Positions 1 through 26,917 of a stretch of 64,000 bases of DNA are shown in pieces. The translations under genes were made by a program, and so were the position numbers. Source of the DNA: Diadema setosum. Taxonomy: Eukaryota; Echinodermata; Echinoidea; Diadematoida; Diadematidae. Each line of letters starts with the position of its first letter. Within the stretch, counting starts at the first letter, position 1. The stretch spans positions 14,761,696 through 14,825,695 of the forward strand of contig NC_092686.1 in NCBI RefSeq assembly GCF_964275005.1, written 5' to 3'. Under the pieces are notes generated by a model. It was not told where the DNA came from and did not search any database. It worked only from the letters and a program-made list of their open reading frames with translations.

Positions 1-620
1 TGGAGGATTTGAATACCAGTGTGACCGCCGTGAATGAGTAAAGCTATTTTGCAAGGCATACATGTGACTGGTTTAGTGCAGATGGAAAAGTCTGCAGTGA
101 ATCACGTTCTGCTCTTTGTGCATAAAAGTTGGTATTGTTCTTCACCGGGTGCCCTTTTAGCTCTTGGCTATCTACAGACCTTTCATACCATCATGGAGAA
201 ATCTTGATACATCAGTCAAATGCTTGCTTGATTCATTTTCTTTGAAAAGAATCTACCGTAAGGCAATGATTATCACATGAACTTGTGAATGCACTTTTGT
301 GTGTCAGTGAAATGTATAAGATATAGGTAATATCCATGCCCAACTGTCAATAAAACTTAACCTTTTGCTAGACTGTCCCTTTTTCATGGCAACTTCACTC
401 TTTTTCCCCACACTAGAATTGATTATTTCATCGTAGACGTCAACTTGAACTTGTAGGTCCCTTGCGCTATTCTGTAGTTGAATGACTTCCTGGTCTCTTT
501 ATCATGTAATCAGTGAAAGTGACTGAAGAGAACAAACATATTCATACAGATGCTCACACTAGATAGTCCTGTGTGATCCTCTATGAATGCTTTTTCCTCA
601 ATGATATTCACCTTGAAAAG
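1..620. other. UBA1 intron (left edge)
   Basis: Non-coding and AT-rich. No earlier UBA1 exon is recognised here. The acceptor for the exon at 621 is the AG at 619-620, with a pyrimidine-rich stretch around 590-598. Confidence 0.6.
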
Positions 621-14403
<13,783 letters not shown>

Positions 14404-17400
14404 ATCCCCACCCCCTCTCCCCCCCCCCCCCCCTTCACCTCTCTTCTTTCCTTTTGGCCACCACTATCCTTACAGAGCACTCTTAAGGAATGTATGTCAA
14501 TGTAGATAGATGTATGTGCTAATGTAAGGCTGTAAATTTTTTCCAGATCAACAAGTTGCATCAGTTAACAAGTGCTTTGTATAATATAACGCAATCTAAA
14601 TGTATGCATGTCATGACAGGAAGCCATGCTATTGCTTTTGTGGAGCTTTAACAGAAAGACCAAGCTGAAAATTCGAAGGTTTTTTTTTTTTCTTCCTTTT
14701 CTTCTTCTTCTTCTTCTTCATTAAACTTTATGCTATTTAATATACAGTTGTTAGTCATTCTTCCTTCTAATCCATAAGCTAATATGTGTCCTGAGAAGAT
14801 GATGGTCTCTTCCTTGATGACATTAATAAATGACATACAATTCTGGTGGCACTGATGCAGTTAATCATTGATTTTACTGATATGATCATAAGTAAAAGAG
14901 GACAGAACCGTACTTATTCATGTGTTAAGTCTTGCATTGTGAACAAGCCACATGTGGTGTACTGTTTCACTGGTACATATGAACCGACATATTGAATGTC
15001 TGTTCATTTACTATCATTTACGTGCTTTCCAATGTCCATCGTGTGGAAATGCCCGTACAGCTCTCCATTGCTAAGAATAATAAAGTTGTTCAAATTCAAA
15101 TAATTTAAGTATCTATAAGCAAGGGGTATGCTTTTCTCTGTCGCTCTCCTCAAATCACAACTGTTATTTTTTGTGCAAAGGGAATTTGTCAGTGAATATC
15201 GGGTATATTTCTGTCAACTAAAGAGCTGAAACTGCAATACATATATGCCTGGTGAAAGTTTGTTGATGTTTTGCTAACAAGCTCTTAGGAACTAGTGGCA
15301 ATATTTTCAGGTCTAACATGGAAATGGGTCCTGTGCCATTCACTCAAGAGGAGACTGAAAAAATGGCCTATTTGAGACTGGAGCTGATTTATCATAAAGC
15401 AGTAAAGACTTACTCGGTGAATGTTGTCCTGTTGTGGACCAGTAGTAAATTTTTGTTGTGTCCATTGGATATCGTCTGTTAGTCGTTGTTTGTGAAAAAT
15501 TGTGTGTGTGGCAGATTGAATGTTCGTCAGTTCTTAAAAACTGACTTTAAAAATTTTTTGAAAAGACCCTCGTCTCTTAGTTGATGAAAAAATTGGTGGT
15601 AAGTTGATTGCAGTTTCCCCTATCAGATCATATCACTGTGGGTTAGGAAACTTTACTTAAAGCGCATGATCAAAAAGTGTACATGCATATTCGTACATGG
15701 TCATCAAAGAAGTAGAGAGATTAAGCATCCAAGGAAGTATGTGGATCTGACATACGTGAGGCACTTGCTATAGTCTTTCCACAGTGATATTATGGGGGCT
15801 TTCTACATGTTTTTGGTTGTAATGAATTGAGGAGAGTGGTATTTTCCATTATGTTTGAAACGGTGGCAGATTCAGGTGGGGGCACATCGCCCACCCCCTA
15901 AAACAAAAAACAAAACAAAAAAAGGAATGGAGGGGGCAATGTGCCCCACCCCCCCCCCCATTTAATTTGGAAAGGCGGCTCTTTAAATTTGGAAAGGCGA
16001 CTCCCCTTTACGGATTTCCTTGATCCGCCCCTGCTGAAATGAGGGCATATACATTCTTAGTTTCTCTGCAATTGTGGACTCACCAAGAAAGAGATTTACA
16101 GAAAACTTAATAGCTATGGTGTATTTTTAGAACACACAACCGTGAATATGCATGGGCATTCCGTTATCGCCGTGTTTGTCAACCACATGAGCCATCATTC
16201 TGGCCATGTCTCTTTACTGTACTGTCATAGAGCATTATTCTTGTCACAGTTCTGTTGGGGAAAAATTTACATGTGATCACATGGTTGATCAGGTGATGGA
16301 TGTCCTCTTGGGTGAAACATGCTTATGTTGATACATTAACCTAAACAAATGGCACTGTAGTTATGCATTATTACTTCTAGCGCTAGTGGTCTTTGGCGTT
16401 CAAGGAATTGTGCCCCCTTTAATATTCAGTAGTCCATCCCTTATTCGTGTTTAGTAGTCCACCTTTGAGGCTCTGTGGCTAACAGAATCCTGTATGCATA
16501 TTGGAATGTCTTGCAGAAAAAAATTCGGTAAACTGATGATGCAAAGCACAAAGTTGAGGCCTTGTTGAATAAACGACTAGGAGTTGAATGCCTACAAATA
16601 AAGATGTGGAGATTCGTATGTGGCGCATACAATTTCTGTTTGTAGTTATTGCAGCTATGTCTGATACTTCTAGCAAAGGAAAATAAAGAAGGCTTTTTTG
16701 GTACATGTGCGAAATGAGTCCTATTTGCATGACCATCTTTTGACTTGTCTCTCATGATGATGTCACAATCAGTTTGTAAATGTGAAGCCATGATCCCAGC
16801 AGAGTGCTTTATGACTGTGAATTACATGATTGCATGTTCCGGCCATGTCGTTTCATAGTGATCATTTGATCACGTAGCAATGATTTGAGCTGTGTGAGGT
16901 GCTGGGCCATGTCATGTACTCGTATATGTATTGTACTGTTGTCGTAAGCTGTGAAGGTTACTTTATAGAACAAGAGCTTTTTCAACCAGAAGCATGTATC
17001 TTTGGCTGGTCAGTGGGGTTCCCTCCTCGGAGTGCGTGGTCCTTTATATTTCATGGGAAGTATGCATGGTGCTAAACCTCTTTTACCCGCAAATGATAAC
17101 CATGATCCACTCGCAATGAAATGCTTTAAAGCATGCATGGTGGTGGGTCCTTTTAAGATCTTCAATTGAGCCAGATTTTTCCCCGAGACATGTATTACAT
17201 ATCAAAATATGCTATCACAGCTTGTTACCAGAACTTTGTCATGCTATGATTAAACCATCATTCAATTTTGGCATGAATCTGTAGCCATTCTTGGTACTGA
17301 TTATGAGAAGAAGTTGTCTATTTGTCATTATTGTCATTCACTGAATGTGCTTGTACCTTCCATGTTTTTGCACTAACATTTTGTACCAGTGTATTTACCG

Positions 17401-18049
17401 TCTGTGTAAAGTATATCAGATGGCAGCAGAATGCCATAGGCTGCTCCTGTCCGTGCTGTTTCATTTGTGCATCCTTTGACGCTGTAGACATATAACCAGC
17501 CATGAAACGGAAGATGACTTCATTTTGGGCAGCATATTAAATGAGTGAACTTCAAATACAAGTCTCAAGATCATCATTTCGTTGTATTGGTTTAAAAACT
17601 GGTTTCAATGCTATCTGTAATCCAGTATCAATATTAGTAATTTGAGCAAGGAATGTTTAGTGTTTCGTAAACCAGGGGGTGACAAATAGAAACACATGTT
17701 CTTGTTACAACAGAACTTTTTGTTTACTTTGGTTTTACTTGGTCGTAGCGGGTCACATACGTTGTAATTTGTCAGCTCCTTGTGCAGTATTGGTGTTTAT
17801 TCTGATATGGCATGAGCCGGTCATGTCGAAAAAGCGAACTTGTTATGATTTTCCTCGAGACAAGTCTAGACCTTTTGAGGAGGTAGAATTTGCCCTGTAC
17901 CAGGGTGTATACCCTTAATTGCAAAAGAAAGCCTGATGTGCAGTGTAGACTACCAGTAGTGGATCAGTGCACCTGGTATTTGTGAGTTTTGGAAGCATGT
18001 TTGTATATTTCATTATGAATTCAAAGTGAATTTGTAAAAGTAAAATAAA
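14404..18049 (+). other. UBA1 3' untranslated region and flank, candidate poly(A) signals
   Basis: After the stop comes a C-rich stretch (14411-14434), then AT-rich text. AATAAA occurs at 15079-15084 and again at 18044-18049. Either could end the transcript; the nearer one gives a UTR of about 0.7 kb. Apart from the hAT-type MITE at 15861-16036, nothing else was recognised in this stretch. Confidence 0.35.
15861..16036. mobile_element. hAT-type MITE, diverged
   Basis: The right end, GATCCGCCCCTG, is the complement of the CAGGGGCGGATC end seen in hAT elements. The left end, GTGGCAGATTCAGG, is a decayed version of it. The interior is a G-rich/C-rich foldback (GGGGGCAATGTGCCCC). Related to 23199-23344. 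Confidence 0.5.
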
Positions 18050-19218
18050 CAATGATTCCAGCAAGACGGGAGTACGCCACCATGAATAAAGATGGATGAA
18101 ACAGACCTCAGACAATAATAATTACCGTAATTGTGGAAGATATGTATTAGTTATATCAGGCACAGGGTAGTTGTGAGTTGCCCATGAAGTGCAGTGTTGC
18201 TAATTGAGACATGCAGATTGCTATGAACTATCTTTACATTTCTTGGCTGACTTTCCTCAAGAAATGTTGGCCAACTATTTTCCTCTCTCTCTTTCTCTGT
18301 CATTTCCTCGTGTTTCCCTATATAGCTGTAATGACACAGAGTATCAAATCAAGGGATTTGAAGTAAAACTCAACAATGTACATAGGTGTGCACTCAGTAA
18401 CCCCTCTGCACGATTGCAATTTCAAAATGCCGTCAACATGCATGTAAAAAATTGGTTGTCATTGCTAATGAAGGAGTTAGATGTTCTCACCTGAAAATCA
18501 GTTGCGAGACCTAAATTCTGGAATCTGATGGATTAAAATCCTGTTTCTATGTGATATTTATGTCTGTTGTAAAGCAATCCCTAGACACAACAGTGCCATG
18601 GAGTATGTACCCGTACCGTTAAACTTGTCTGCATTACGTGAATAAGTGGATCCAAGCACGACATCTGTTTTGACTGTTCAAAACCCGTCGTATCGCAATT
18701 CTTACTGCAGTACACGAGATGAGATGTAAGCAGCCCCCTCCCGTGTATTGATAAACCAAACTTGATCGTTCCCATCAATAAGGAATTAACCAACTTAGTG
18801 CTTGTGTGTGTTTGTAAATATGTGCCTTAAAAGCTGCTGCTGAATGAATCCTCTCTCTATTTCTCTCTCTTTCCTGTTTTTGATGTGATCAAATTGTTGT
18901 CAGCTTCCCATGACTTTGGACAGTCCCCCAGTCTTGACGAAAGCAATTGCAAAAGCGCACAAGGACCTGCTGAATATGATTAATGCTATGCATGCAAGTC
19001 TTAACAGAGAGAGAGAAAAAAAAAAGACTCTCCCACACCGAAAGACAATTATACCCTGTTGTTTATGTGTGTCTTGAATGTTGTATGTGTTCGAAAGTAA
19101 ATCACTCCATGGAACTCTAATACAGTTTTGGTACTAGTGCCATTGTGTCATTTGTCTGTCCATTTGCACTTGTCCTGCTGAAAGTTGACCTCTTTGTGAA
19201 GTGCCTCTTCTGTTCCTA

Positions 19219-19421
19219 TACTGTGAAGCAAGAAATTTTCAGAATTTTTGTGAATTGGAGCTGACAGGCTTGTTTTGTTGGATGAAATGTCCAAGAACTG
19301 CCACTGGCATTCAATGCACAGTGTAGACAAGAACTTTCTCATGCATTTTGATTTTGCGAATCTTGGCTCTCGCAAAATTTGTGCACTTAAAATGCACACG
19401 AAAATTTATGGTCTTGCAAGT
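19219..19421. mobile_element. TTTTCGCG-rich MITE, old CpG-depleted copy
   Basis: Same segment order as the fresh copy at 39708-39901 (AAGAAATTTTC, GCCACTGGCATTCAATGCA, GTGTAGACAAGAA, GCGAATCTTGGCTCTCGC). Most CG pairs have become TG or CA, as expected of an old copy in methylated DNA. Confidence 0.6.
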
Positions 19422-19955
19422 CATTTTTCCACAACTTCCACATCTCTCTTTTGAAAAGGTCACCATTGTGAGTGTGTGTGTGTGTGTTGGGGGGGGGGTA
19501 TAACCATGTGACGTGGTTATGTCTCCCCCCCCCCCCCCCCCACCCCTCCCCGGGAAAAAAATAATGAAACATAATGGCTCAAATGGGTCAGGGAAATGGC
19601 CAAGTATCCTGTTGAATATTTGGAGTGCTAAACTGAATGAGGATGCAAGTACAATGTATTCTGCAAGAGATTTCTTCTGAATCTTCTTAATAAGTGTTTG
19701 TCACTCTTTATAAGGACCTGTGTTTTTCCTTAAGTGATCTGTTTTATACACATACATTGTAACTTGGCTCAAATGATTTACGAAACTTGTAAGCAAGAAA
19801 TAAGTACAGGTGCACGATATTCTTTAACTGTTGGAACTCTGTTTGTTGGACAAAACTTCACTTTGCACAGAGGAAAGCTTTTTGTCTTCTCTTCTTTTTT
19901 TTTTTTGCATGAATTTGCGTAGTCTTTGTTTTCACTATCATTGACTATGAACATT

Positions 19956-20328
19956 TTAAAGGGACTGTAAAGTACTGGTTGAGGTGAGGATTCAGCTTGT
20001 AACGTTTTGCGAGATATTTGGAAACCACTCTCTGAAATGTTAAAGAGCATGAAATTCTAAGGGGAATCAAAAGTTTATTGGATGAAAATCAGTTTTGAAA
20101 GGACTGAGATATCTAAAAACAAAGAAAAACCAAGAGATCCTAATAAAAGTCGCATCCTGTCAATTTTATTGGGATCACTTTTTTGGATATCTCAGTCATT
20201 TCAAGGCCAATTTTTCATCAAATAAACGTAGAATCCTTCTTGAAGTTACATGCTCTTTTATTTCTCACCAAAAAAAAATGTTATAAACTGGAATTCTCAC
20301 CTCAACCAGTACTGTACAGTCCCTTTAA
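19956..20328. mobile_element. Palindromic TTAA MITE, family 1 copy B
   Basis: TTAA at 19956-19959 and 20325-20328. Outer arms AAAGGGACTGTAAAGTACTG and CAGTACTGTACAGTCCCTTT are inverted copies, followed by GGTTGAGGTGAG on the left and CTCACCTCAACC on the right. Non-coding. Confidence 0.85.
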
Positions 20329-20959
20329 ACATACACGTACACACACACATATATACACACACACAAACACGCTTTTCCTAGGAAATGGTCATGTGATTAC
20401 TTAACTTTGAATTTGTTAATTAAATCACAACCATCACACCAATAACACAAGACAATTGTTTTTAAACTGGAAAGTTTTAGTTCAAGTGTCCATATGATAA
20501 AACCACGTCATTGAGGTGTTGCTGGCTATTGCCAGTCTAACAGTGGGCAAAATATGGGAGAAGTAATGATCATCTTCAAAACAAGATGTGTGCTTAGATA
20601 ATATATTCATTTATTTAAATATTAATTTTTCCAGTAGACTGTGCACTTAGAAACATCTGTATTAAGCGCCTTATAAATGTATTGTATTATTATTATTATT
20701 ATTATTTTATTTATGCAGATATCCATGAAATGCTGAATCAATTTTAACACAACTGCAAATCAGGTCTATTGTACATCAGTTTCTGCGGCTTCTACTTTCA
20801 AAATGTCTCCTTATTGTACTATAAGCATGAAGCCTTCTTTAATTTCCTTCATCCAACCATTAAAAAAAGACATTTTAGCAGCAAGAGAACACTCATGGTC
20901 ATTCTTGAAGTCCAAACAGGAAGGCTTTCCACAAAGCACTTCTGCTCTTTTCCATAAAC

Positions 20960-21428
20960 TACTGGATACGCCATATATTGAGCGAGTCTAAATTTTTTGC
21001 GAATCAGGACTTCCCGACTATTTCGCGAGTGGATAAATTCACAATCATGGAGTACTGTACTAAATGGAGAAATGCATACGTGTGCGTCACATTCATATCG
21101 GGATCAGAATCATTACTGTATAAGCTGTTATTTTCGCGAGGGTTGAATTTTCGCGAATTTCGCGAATTGCAGTTGGATCGCGAATTTAACAGCACGCGAA
21201 ATTGTCTCAATGCTCTTTGTTAATAGAGCATTAACGTAAGCGTCGGCGTCGATTCGCGAAAACAACATCTCGCGAAAATGTCTATGACCTCGTCATTTGC
21301 GAAAATATCTGTACGCGAAAATAACGGCGTATACAGTACTTTTCCGTGTATTTAATTACGCAAATAGCATCTGACTCGCAAAATTCGCGAAAATAAAAAC
21401 CTCGTGAAATATTCGACATATACAGTAT
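20960..21428. mobile_element. TTTTCGCG-rich repeat cluster
   Basis: Dense in TTCGCGAA and CGCGAAAAT motifs on both strands. Ends resemble each other as inverted repeats (left GCCATATATTGAGCGAG, right ATTCGACATATACAGTATGC). It probably represents one element or two overlapping elements of the same kind. The ORFs here are by-products of the repeat. Confidence 0.45.
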
Positions 21429-23198
21429 GCCTTTCATCAATATCATTCCACTACACGTCTGTATTGCAGAAGAAACACATGTATTGACAGCCAGCAAACA
21501 CTGAATGTTTAAGTTGGTCCCCACTTGTCTTTGTTTTCAATATGTGCCATCTTAATCTTGGCCTTCGATACAAATATAGTCTTAACTGATACCAAACAAC
21601 AGAGGTTCTTCACACATTACACAACAAATCAAGCACAGTAAACTTCTAGGCCACTTAAAAGCTTGAAAAGAAAGTGTGATATTTTATAAACAATAAAGAT
21701 TTGATCACAGTCACAAAAATTATGGAAATTTTGTAATTATGAAGTTCTGCTAATTTTTTCAAACCAGTTCTCAAACAGTTGATATGATTATGCAATGCAC
21801 AATTTTCCAGTGATTGTATACAAAAAAACAACAATTCACAAAAGGATGCAGACATTTAAGATGGAATACTCTAATGAATGGCCAGTTTTAAAGCCAAGTA
21901 GAATGGGTCAACACCATGTCTTATACATTGTATGCATCTTATATTGCAGATAAAGATTAAGCATGCCGTCAATCCCTCGTTTGAGGCGAGACCCCAGCTG
22001 GGTTTTTCCAAAGTGGGGTGCGTATATTTGTCGTTTGAGAGTTGGGAGTCGAAGTACTTGTCCATTGCAAATAAACTTTCTGCTCGGCGTGACAAACCTG
22101 GAGGCCAAGCCAGGGTTTGATGACTCCAGCAGCTGTCGTATTACGTAAGAGCATGATAAGGATATCTGCCTGTGGCAGACCATTCAAAGTGAACTCAATT
22201 TTCTCTATCCTTTTTAAAGTTTTCAATTTTATATTCTATTGAGAAATTCTATGGTCATCCATTTTACATTTCGAACGAAAAAAATTGACCCGTAAATAAC
22301 GAAAATACATGAATAAGAAGGAGAGCATTGCCAGTTTGCCGGTGCTGACAATGTGCTATTTGGCAGTGAGTTACAACGGGGAGGTGAGACTACCTCCCTG
22401 GTTACAATCAGCCTGCTGAGAAAGAGAGAGAGAGGGAGAGAGAGAGAGAGAGGGGAGAGATGGGGGAGGGAGAAGGGGAGAGACAAAATGGAATGACAAT
22501 AGTTCCAGTCACTGCAGTACAGGCATGCTCTGTCTGCATACGCTGAATGTCTACACTCACACACACACACGTACACACACACGCACCATGGAGCTACATA
22601 GCTCATGCTAAAACCAAAACAATCTCCTCCTCTCGCGGTGCCCCCCCCCCCCCCCTCCCCTGTGGCGCTGTGGCGATGACTGATGCTTAGATTAGGCCAG
22701 GGTCAAGAAACAGGTGTTTTATATCTTTGGTTTTTAAGTCATTGATTGCCAAGGTATACACTGGCATTATTTACTGGGGTGTAGCCTCTTCAAACGAGAG
22801 ATTTGCGTCATGGCGAGACAATGTCTTATGTGTAAATGCGATTATCCATCCATATCTATTATATTACCATCACGATGTATTACACACAGTATCATTCTGA
22901 TTGCAATGCATGTTATTTGTAGTTAGAACTCCTGAGCAAATCTGTCTAATACAGACTTTCAAGCTTGGTGATGTGGTCAACTTCAGTCTTTTTCATTGAA
23001 ACGGGTCATCAAGAAGCCGAGACTTGTTTTTTTCTTTTTAACTTAATAATGGAGCCAGAGTTCAGGGACCTGTTTAATCTTTGATGAGAATGTGTTCAAG
23101 CTTTTAGAGATTTGTTTTTGTTTTTTTTTAAATGCCTGGCAAAGCTATCAGTTCAAAGCACATGATGAGATTTTTTAAAGTATTATTACATCCATAAG

Positions 23199-23344
23199 CA
23201 GGGGCAGATCCAGGAATTCCATAAGGAGGGGACGCCTTCACAAAATTAAAGGGGGGTGCATGCCCCCCATTTTTTTTTTTTTTTTTTTTACAAGAATTAA
23301 AGAGGGGGCGTGCATCTGGTGCGCTCCCCTTGGATCCGCCACTG
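23199..23344. mobile_element. hAT-type MITE
   Basis: Inverted ends CAGGGGCAGATCCAGG and TTGGATCCGCCACTG match the hAT-type terminal pattern CAGNGGCGGATC. The interior holds a G-rich and C-rich foldback and a poly-T stretch. No obvious 8-bp target duplication is visible. Confidence 0.65.
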
Positions 23345-23889
23345 CCTACGTACAGTGTATATTGGTGAATATTACAGGTGATGGGTAATTATCCAAATTA
23401 AGTCAGTGTCATTCAATTTCCTGAAATATTACTAGGTGATGCAGGGAAGTTGCCTCTTCTATTCAATAGCTTGATTACTTGGATTTTTCTTTTCAAAACA
23501 TTCCTCCTCCTCTTTAACATCATATTAATGAAACAAATTATCAATCTATCATAACGCAATGGCGACTTGCACAAGGATGGAAATGTTGAAGAATTTTTAT
23601 CTTTCTTATTATTCTAATAGGTCAAACTAAAGCCCCCTGCCAAGGGAAAAAAAAATATACAGACATTGTTAGAAATGTTTTGCAGTCCTAGACTCGTAGG
23701 GTGCTGGGTAAGGAAGAGAAATGTGAACAAAGTACACTCAAAACAGGGAATCAGCCGAGTGACTCGCCAGTGAAAATGATTAAAAATCCATTGGCACCCC
23801 CAGAAGACAAGCCAGCTTTGGATGACAAGGTGGAGGCAGAATCAAATCCACCATCAACACCCAACCCACCATTCAACTTAAAGTACCCC

Positions 23890-23983
23890 ATTGACCCGTT
23901 GAGGACAAATCCCGTGTATACTCGGGCAGGTGTCAATGGGAAATGCATGTTGTAGTATAGTCAGTCTGTCCTCAACTGGTTAA
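23890..23983. mobile_element. Short foldback MITE
   Basis: Left ATTGACCCGTTGAGGAC and right GTCCTCAACTGGTTAA are inverted copies 94 bp apart, with TACTCGGGCAGGTGTCAATG inside. It overlaps the end of an 84-codon ORF (23701-23955), which argues that the ORF is not a gene. Confidence 0.5.
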
Positions 23984-24118
23984 AAGAGAATACAAGCCAC
24001 TCGAACAGTCATTTCAACCATCATTGTACAAAAGAGTTTCAATGAGTACACTATAAGTCTTCAGATACAGTACTCTGCCACACATGTTTACAGGCTGAGA
24101 AAGAAAGAAGTTGAAGGC

Positions 24119-24300
24119 AAAATACAAGGACATGTCTTTCCTTCGAGACGGCTTTTCAAATTGGAAGAAGGCAGAAGAGAAATTTCGGAACACCAAATAT
24201 TGCAGTGCCATAAATTGAAGCACATGTCTTGATGTTTCTACCAAAGACATGTCCTGACATTGGCGAAATGCTTGACAAGACCTTCAGCCCAGAGAAGGAG
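24119..24300 (+). pseudogene. hAT-like transposase fragment (N-terminal-type piece), decayed
   Basis: Reads KYKDMSFLRDGFSNWKKAEE and then KFRNTKYCSAIN before a stop, followed by further frame-broken text. The GFSNWKKA stretch is typical of the region after the zinc finger in hAT-related ZMYM1/DUF4371-type transposases. It probably belongs to the same relic as 25386-25660. Not functional. Confidence 0.45.
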
Positions 24301-24800
24301 GAATCTTGAAGGAACATGGCAAATATCACTGAGAATATATAGTTCTTAGCCAGACAAGGTCTGGCTTTTCAAGGCCATGAGGACGAGGAATGAAACTTCG
24401 TACGACTCTTATCATCTTTGAGCCAAAGACAATCCTAAAACGCTAGAGTGGCTTTAGAAAAAAAAACAAAAAAACCCAACAGGTATGTTTCACATGATGT
24501 CCAAGATGAAATTCTAGAGGCAATGACATTGCAGGTAAGCATGTATTGCGAGATGTTGCGTCTTATTGTGTTTGAGCATAATATTGTGTATTACGTAAAC
24601 TGCTGACTGAAACTGCTGATCACTTCAGAAACTATATTATCTTTCTTCCTTCATCTCTTCCCTCAATCCCTTCTCACGTTCCATAGCCTAAAGTCAGCCA
24701 CCCAGACACGTCTTACGCCCTGTGATTTAAACACAGTCTGGTCGGTAATCCTATCACTTCTTTTCCTGTACTGTATTCCTCTTGATTGCATCCTGGTGAT

Positions 24801-25385
24801 AAGATTGAATGATCTGTCAATGAAGATCAACGAGCAGGAAGAGAAAATAATCTCCCTAGAAATAGATGTTGAAAACGTGCAAAAGAGAGCTGACGAGCCC
24901 CAAGGAGGAGAACTCATCCTTGAGAACTGCAGTAGATGACCTAGAGAACCGGTCAAGAAGACAAAAATCTGGTCTTACATGAAATTCCAGATGGAGGAGA
25001 AGGAAAAAAATGTAAGTGGATTGTGGACACTATCCTGCAAGATTTTGTTGGTTTGTCACCACAAACATACACAATGGAAAGAGTGCATTGTACTCCTACC
25101 ACCATGCAGCAAGCCCTGGGCCAGGTTTAACAGCTCCAGCAGATAACACTAAGCCACGGACGATTTGCATATGCTTCTCGACTTTCGAGTCAGAAAGAGA
25201 AGGTGAAGACTTAATGTTTGAAGAAGTTAAAGGCAGAGGAGTGCAACAAGCGTAAGTTATATACATCGCTGAGGATTTCAGCAAGCTGGTTGAAAACCTA
25301 AGGAGGGGCAGAATGGAGGACTTCAAACAGGTTTGCCTGAAAGGAAAGAAACCTTTCTTTATTTACCCGGCGAAGCTGAATCATA
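24801..25385 (+). pseudogene. LINE-1-type ORF1 fragment, decayed
   Basis: Reads a coiled-coil-like segment (LSMKINEQEEKIISLEIDVE) and DDLENRSRRQ. After a frameshift it reads NLVLHEIPDGGE and KWIVDTILQDFVG, then PRTICICFSTFES, YIAEDFSKLVENLRRGRMED and GKKPFFIYPAKL. This order (coiled coil, ENRSRR, RRM-like part, C-terminal domain ending in FIYPA(R/K)L) is that of the L1 ORF1 nucleic-acid chaperone family. Several stops and frameshifts make it inactive. No reverse transcriptase remains nearby. Confidence 0.6.
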
Positions 25386-25660
25386 AGCTTGGTCAGTTAA
25401 GAGAAAACAGTGGAGCTGTGAAGTACAGCAACGCCATGAAGGGAGTGTTTGTAATCCCACATACATGTAGCAATGCAGACTGTGAAAGGCTTTTTTGCTT
25501 CTGAGAAAAAAACTGAACAGATTTCTGGCCAAATTTGGGTGATCAGACCTTGAAAAGAAGTTTTGATTGCAAAGGCAAACTACAAAGGAAAATGCTACGA
25601 CCAGAACCTACCAAGTGAAGTTCTGGGGCGGATCAAAGGAGTAATTTACAGAGCTCTCAA
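25386..25660 (+). pseudogene. hAT transposase C-terminal dimerisation region, decayed
   Basis: Reads LGQLRENSGAVKYSNAMKGV, then CSNADCERLF, then after frame changes LIAKANYKGKCYDQNLP and SEVLGRIKGVIY. The (S)NA(D/A)CER(V/L)F core is the signature of the hAT C-terminal dimerisation domain. Stops and frameshifts are present. A TTTTCGCG-rich MITE begins directly after it. Confidence 0.6.
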
Positions 25661-25881
25661 TACTGTACAGCAAGATATTTTCGCGGCATGAAATTTTCAT
25701 GAACTACAGCCGACAGCCTTTTTTTTTGCAGAATGAAATTTTTGCGAACTGTCACTGGTATTCAAACGTTTAATGCATAAAGTGTAGACAAGAACTTTTC
25801 CATGCATTTTGATTTTGCAAATCTTGGCTCTCATGAAATTGAATTAATAAAATGCAAGCAGACATGTCTTGTTTTACAGTA
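25661..25881. mobile_element. TTTTCGCG-rich MITE, intermediate-age copy
   Basis: Begins TACTGTACAGCAAGATATTT and ends GTCTTGTTTTACAGTA. Segment order matches 39708-39901, but many CG sites read TG or CA. Confidence 0.65.
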
Positions 25882-26917
25882 ACTAATGAAGACTGGTACA
25901 CATCCACTGATATGGAGGAAAGCCATTTTTTTCATTAGCTGGTGTTTATTCTTCAGTAATCACAACAGACTTTAGAAGCTGAAAAGAAAATAATAAAAAT
26001 TGGGAATGCATAAGCTCATCAACGTGGATCATCAATGTGGTTCATCAATGAGGATATGCATGTTTACACAAACATTTCTTTCCTGCAGAATCTTGAAGCT
26101 GGGTAAACTAAGTCAAAATGGTATGCTTAAAAAAGTAGGTGTTTGTGTGTGACAACAATGCTACTTCGCCGCATACTGTTATGGAAAGACATCCATTTGT
26201 TACTGACAAATCCTTTGGAATTGGCATCTCTGCAGCTGTGGGGTTATCTATGCTCTTTAGTGCTTTCCTAGCCATATTTTTTGATATTTCACATCAGTCA
26301 GTAAGCTGTAATGTACAAATATCACACACAGATTGATCATAATTTTGTCTATTATTATTATTATTATAAGTTGTAATTCTTCAGTTTGTAACCAAGCTTT
26401 TACATGGCACTTTGACGGCTGCAAATCTTTTACATTTTTGCTAAAATATATCAGCATGTTGCTTTGATGCAACCACATCCTAGTAGACCATCATGTCATA
26501 CATGATCAGGACTTTGGAGGAGCATCGACTCAAGACAGTTTTTGACTTACTTGTAAGTTTTGAATGGAAATTTTCACCACAGTGCACTGTTTTTGTCCCC
26601 TGAAAACAGCTTTCCATTCTTCAACTACTGACACGACTGCAGAAACAACAGACTTTAACGTACACACTGCACGCAAAAGCCTCGAGTCAGTGATAGTGCG
26701 CTTCTACAGCTGCTTGGGATAACATCTTATTCTGCATAGCTGCTTTAGGTGCAACGCACTAAAAGTTATGTGCAGTGCACTAAAAGTTATGTGCAGTGCA
26801 TCTCTGGCACAACACACAGAAACAGTTTTGACATGATCATTGCATTGTTCCATTGTAGATCTAGGCCACTGAATAATCAGGACGCCCGTCAAGCTGATCC
26901 CCGTCGCTTCTGGAACT

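Larger units (their letters stand above)
18050..26917. other. Intergenic region between UBA1 and HAUS7 (convergent 3' ends)
   Basis: No functional gene recognised. Beyond the elements listed separately it has simple repeats: (TG)n near 19471-19487 with G/C runs beside it, (AC)n near 20335-20362, (TTA)n near 20690-20706 and 26351-26367, a GA-rich tract 22418-22482, (AC)n near 22556-22580, a C run near 22641-22656, and a 21-bp tandem duplication (CACTAAAAGTTATGTGCAGT) around 26757-26800. Confidence 0.6.

Noticed and set aside
21908-22226. Several overlapping ORFs on both strands
   Set aside because: Open in several frames at once without codon bias, start context or similarity; probably chance.
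22229-22606. 125-codon minus-strand ORF
   Set aside because: Composed of GA- and CA-repeat translation (Leu/Ser/Pro runs).
23701-23955. 84-codon ORF, proline-rich and hydrophilic
   Set aside because: Its C-terminal third is a foldback MITE and no exon structure surrounds it.
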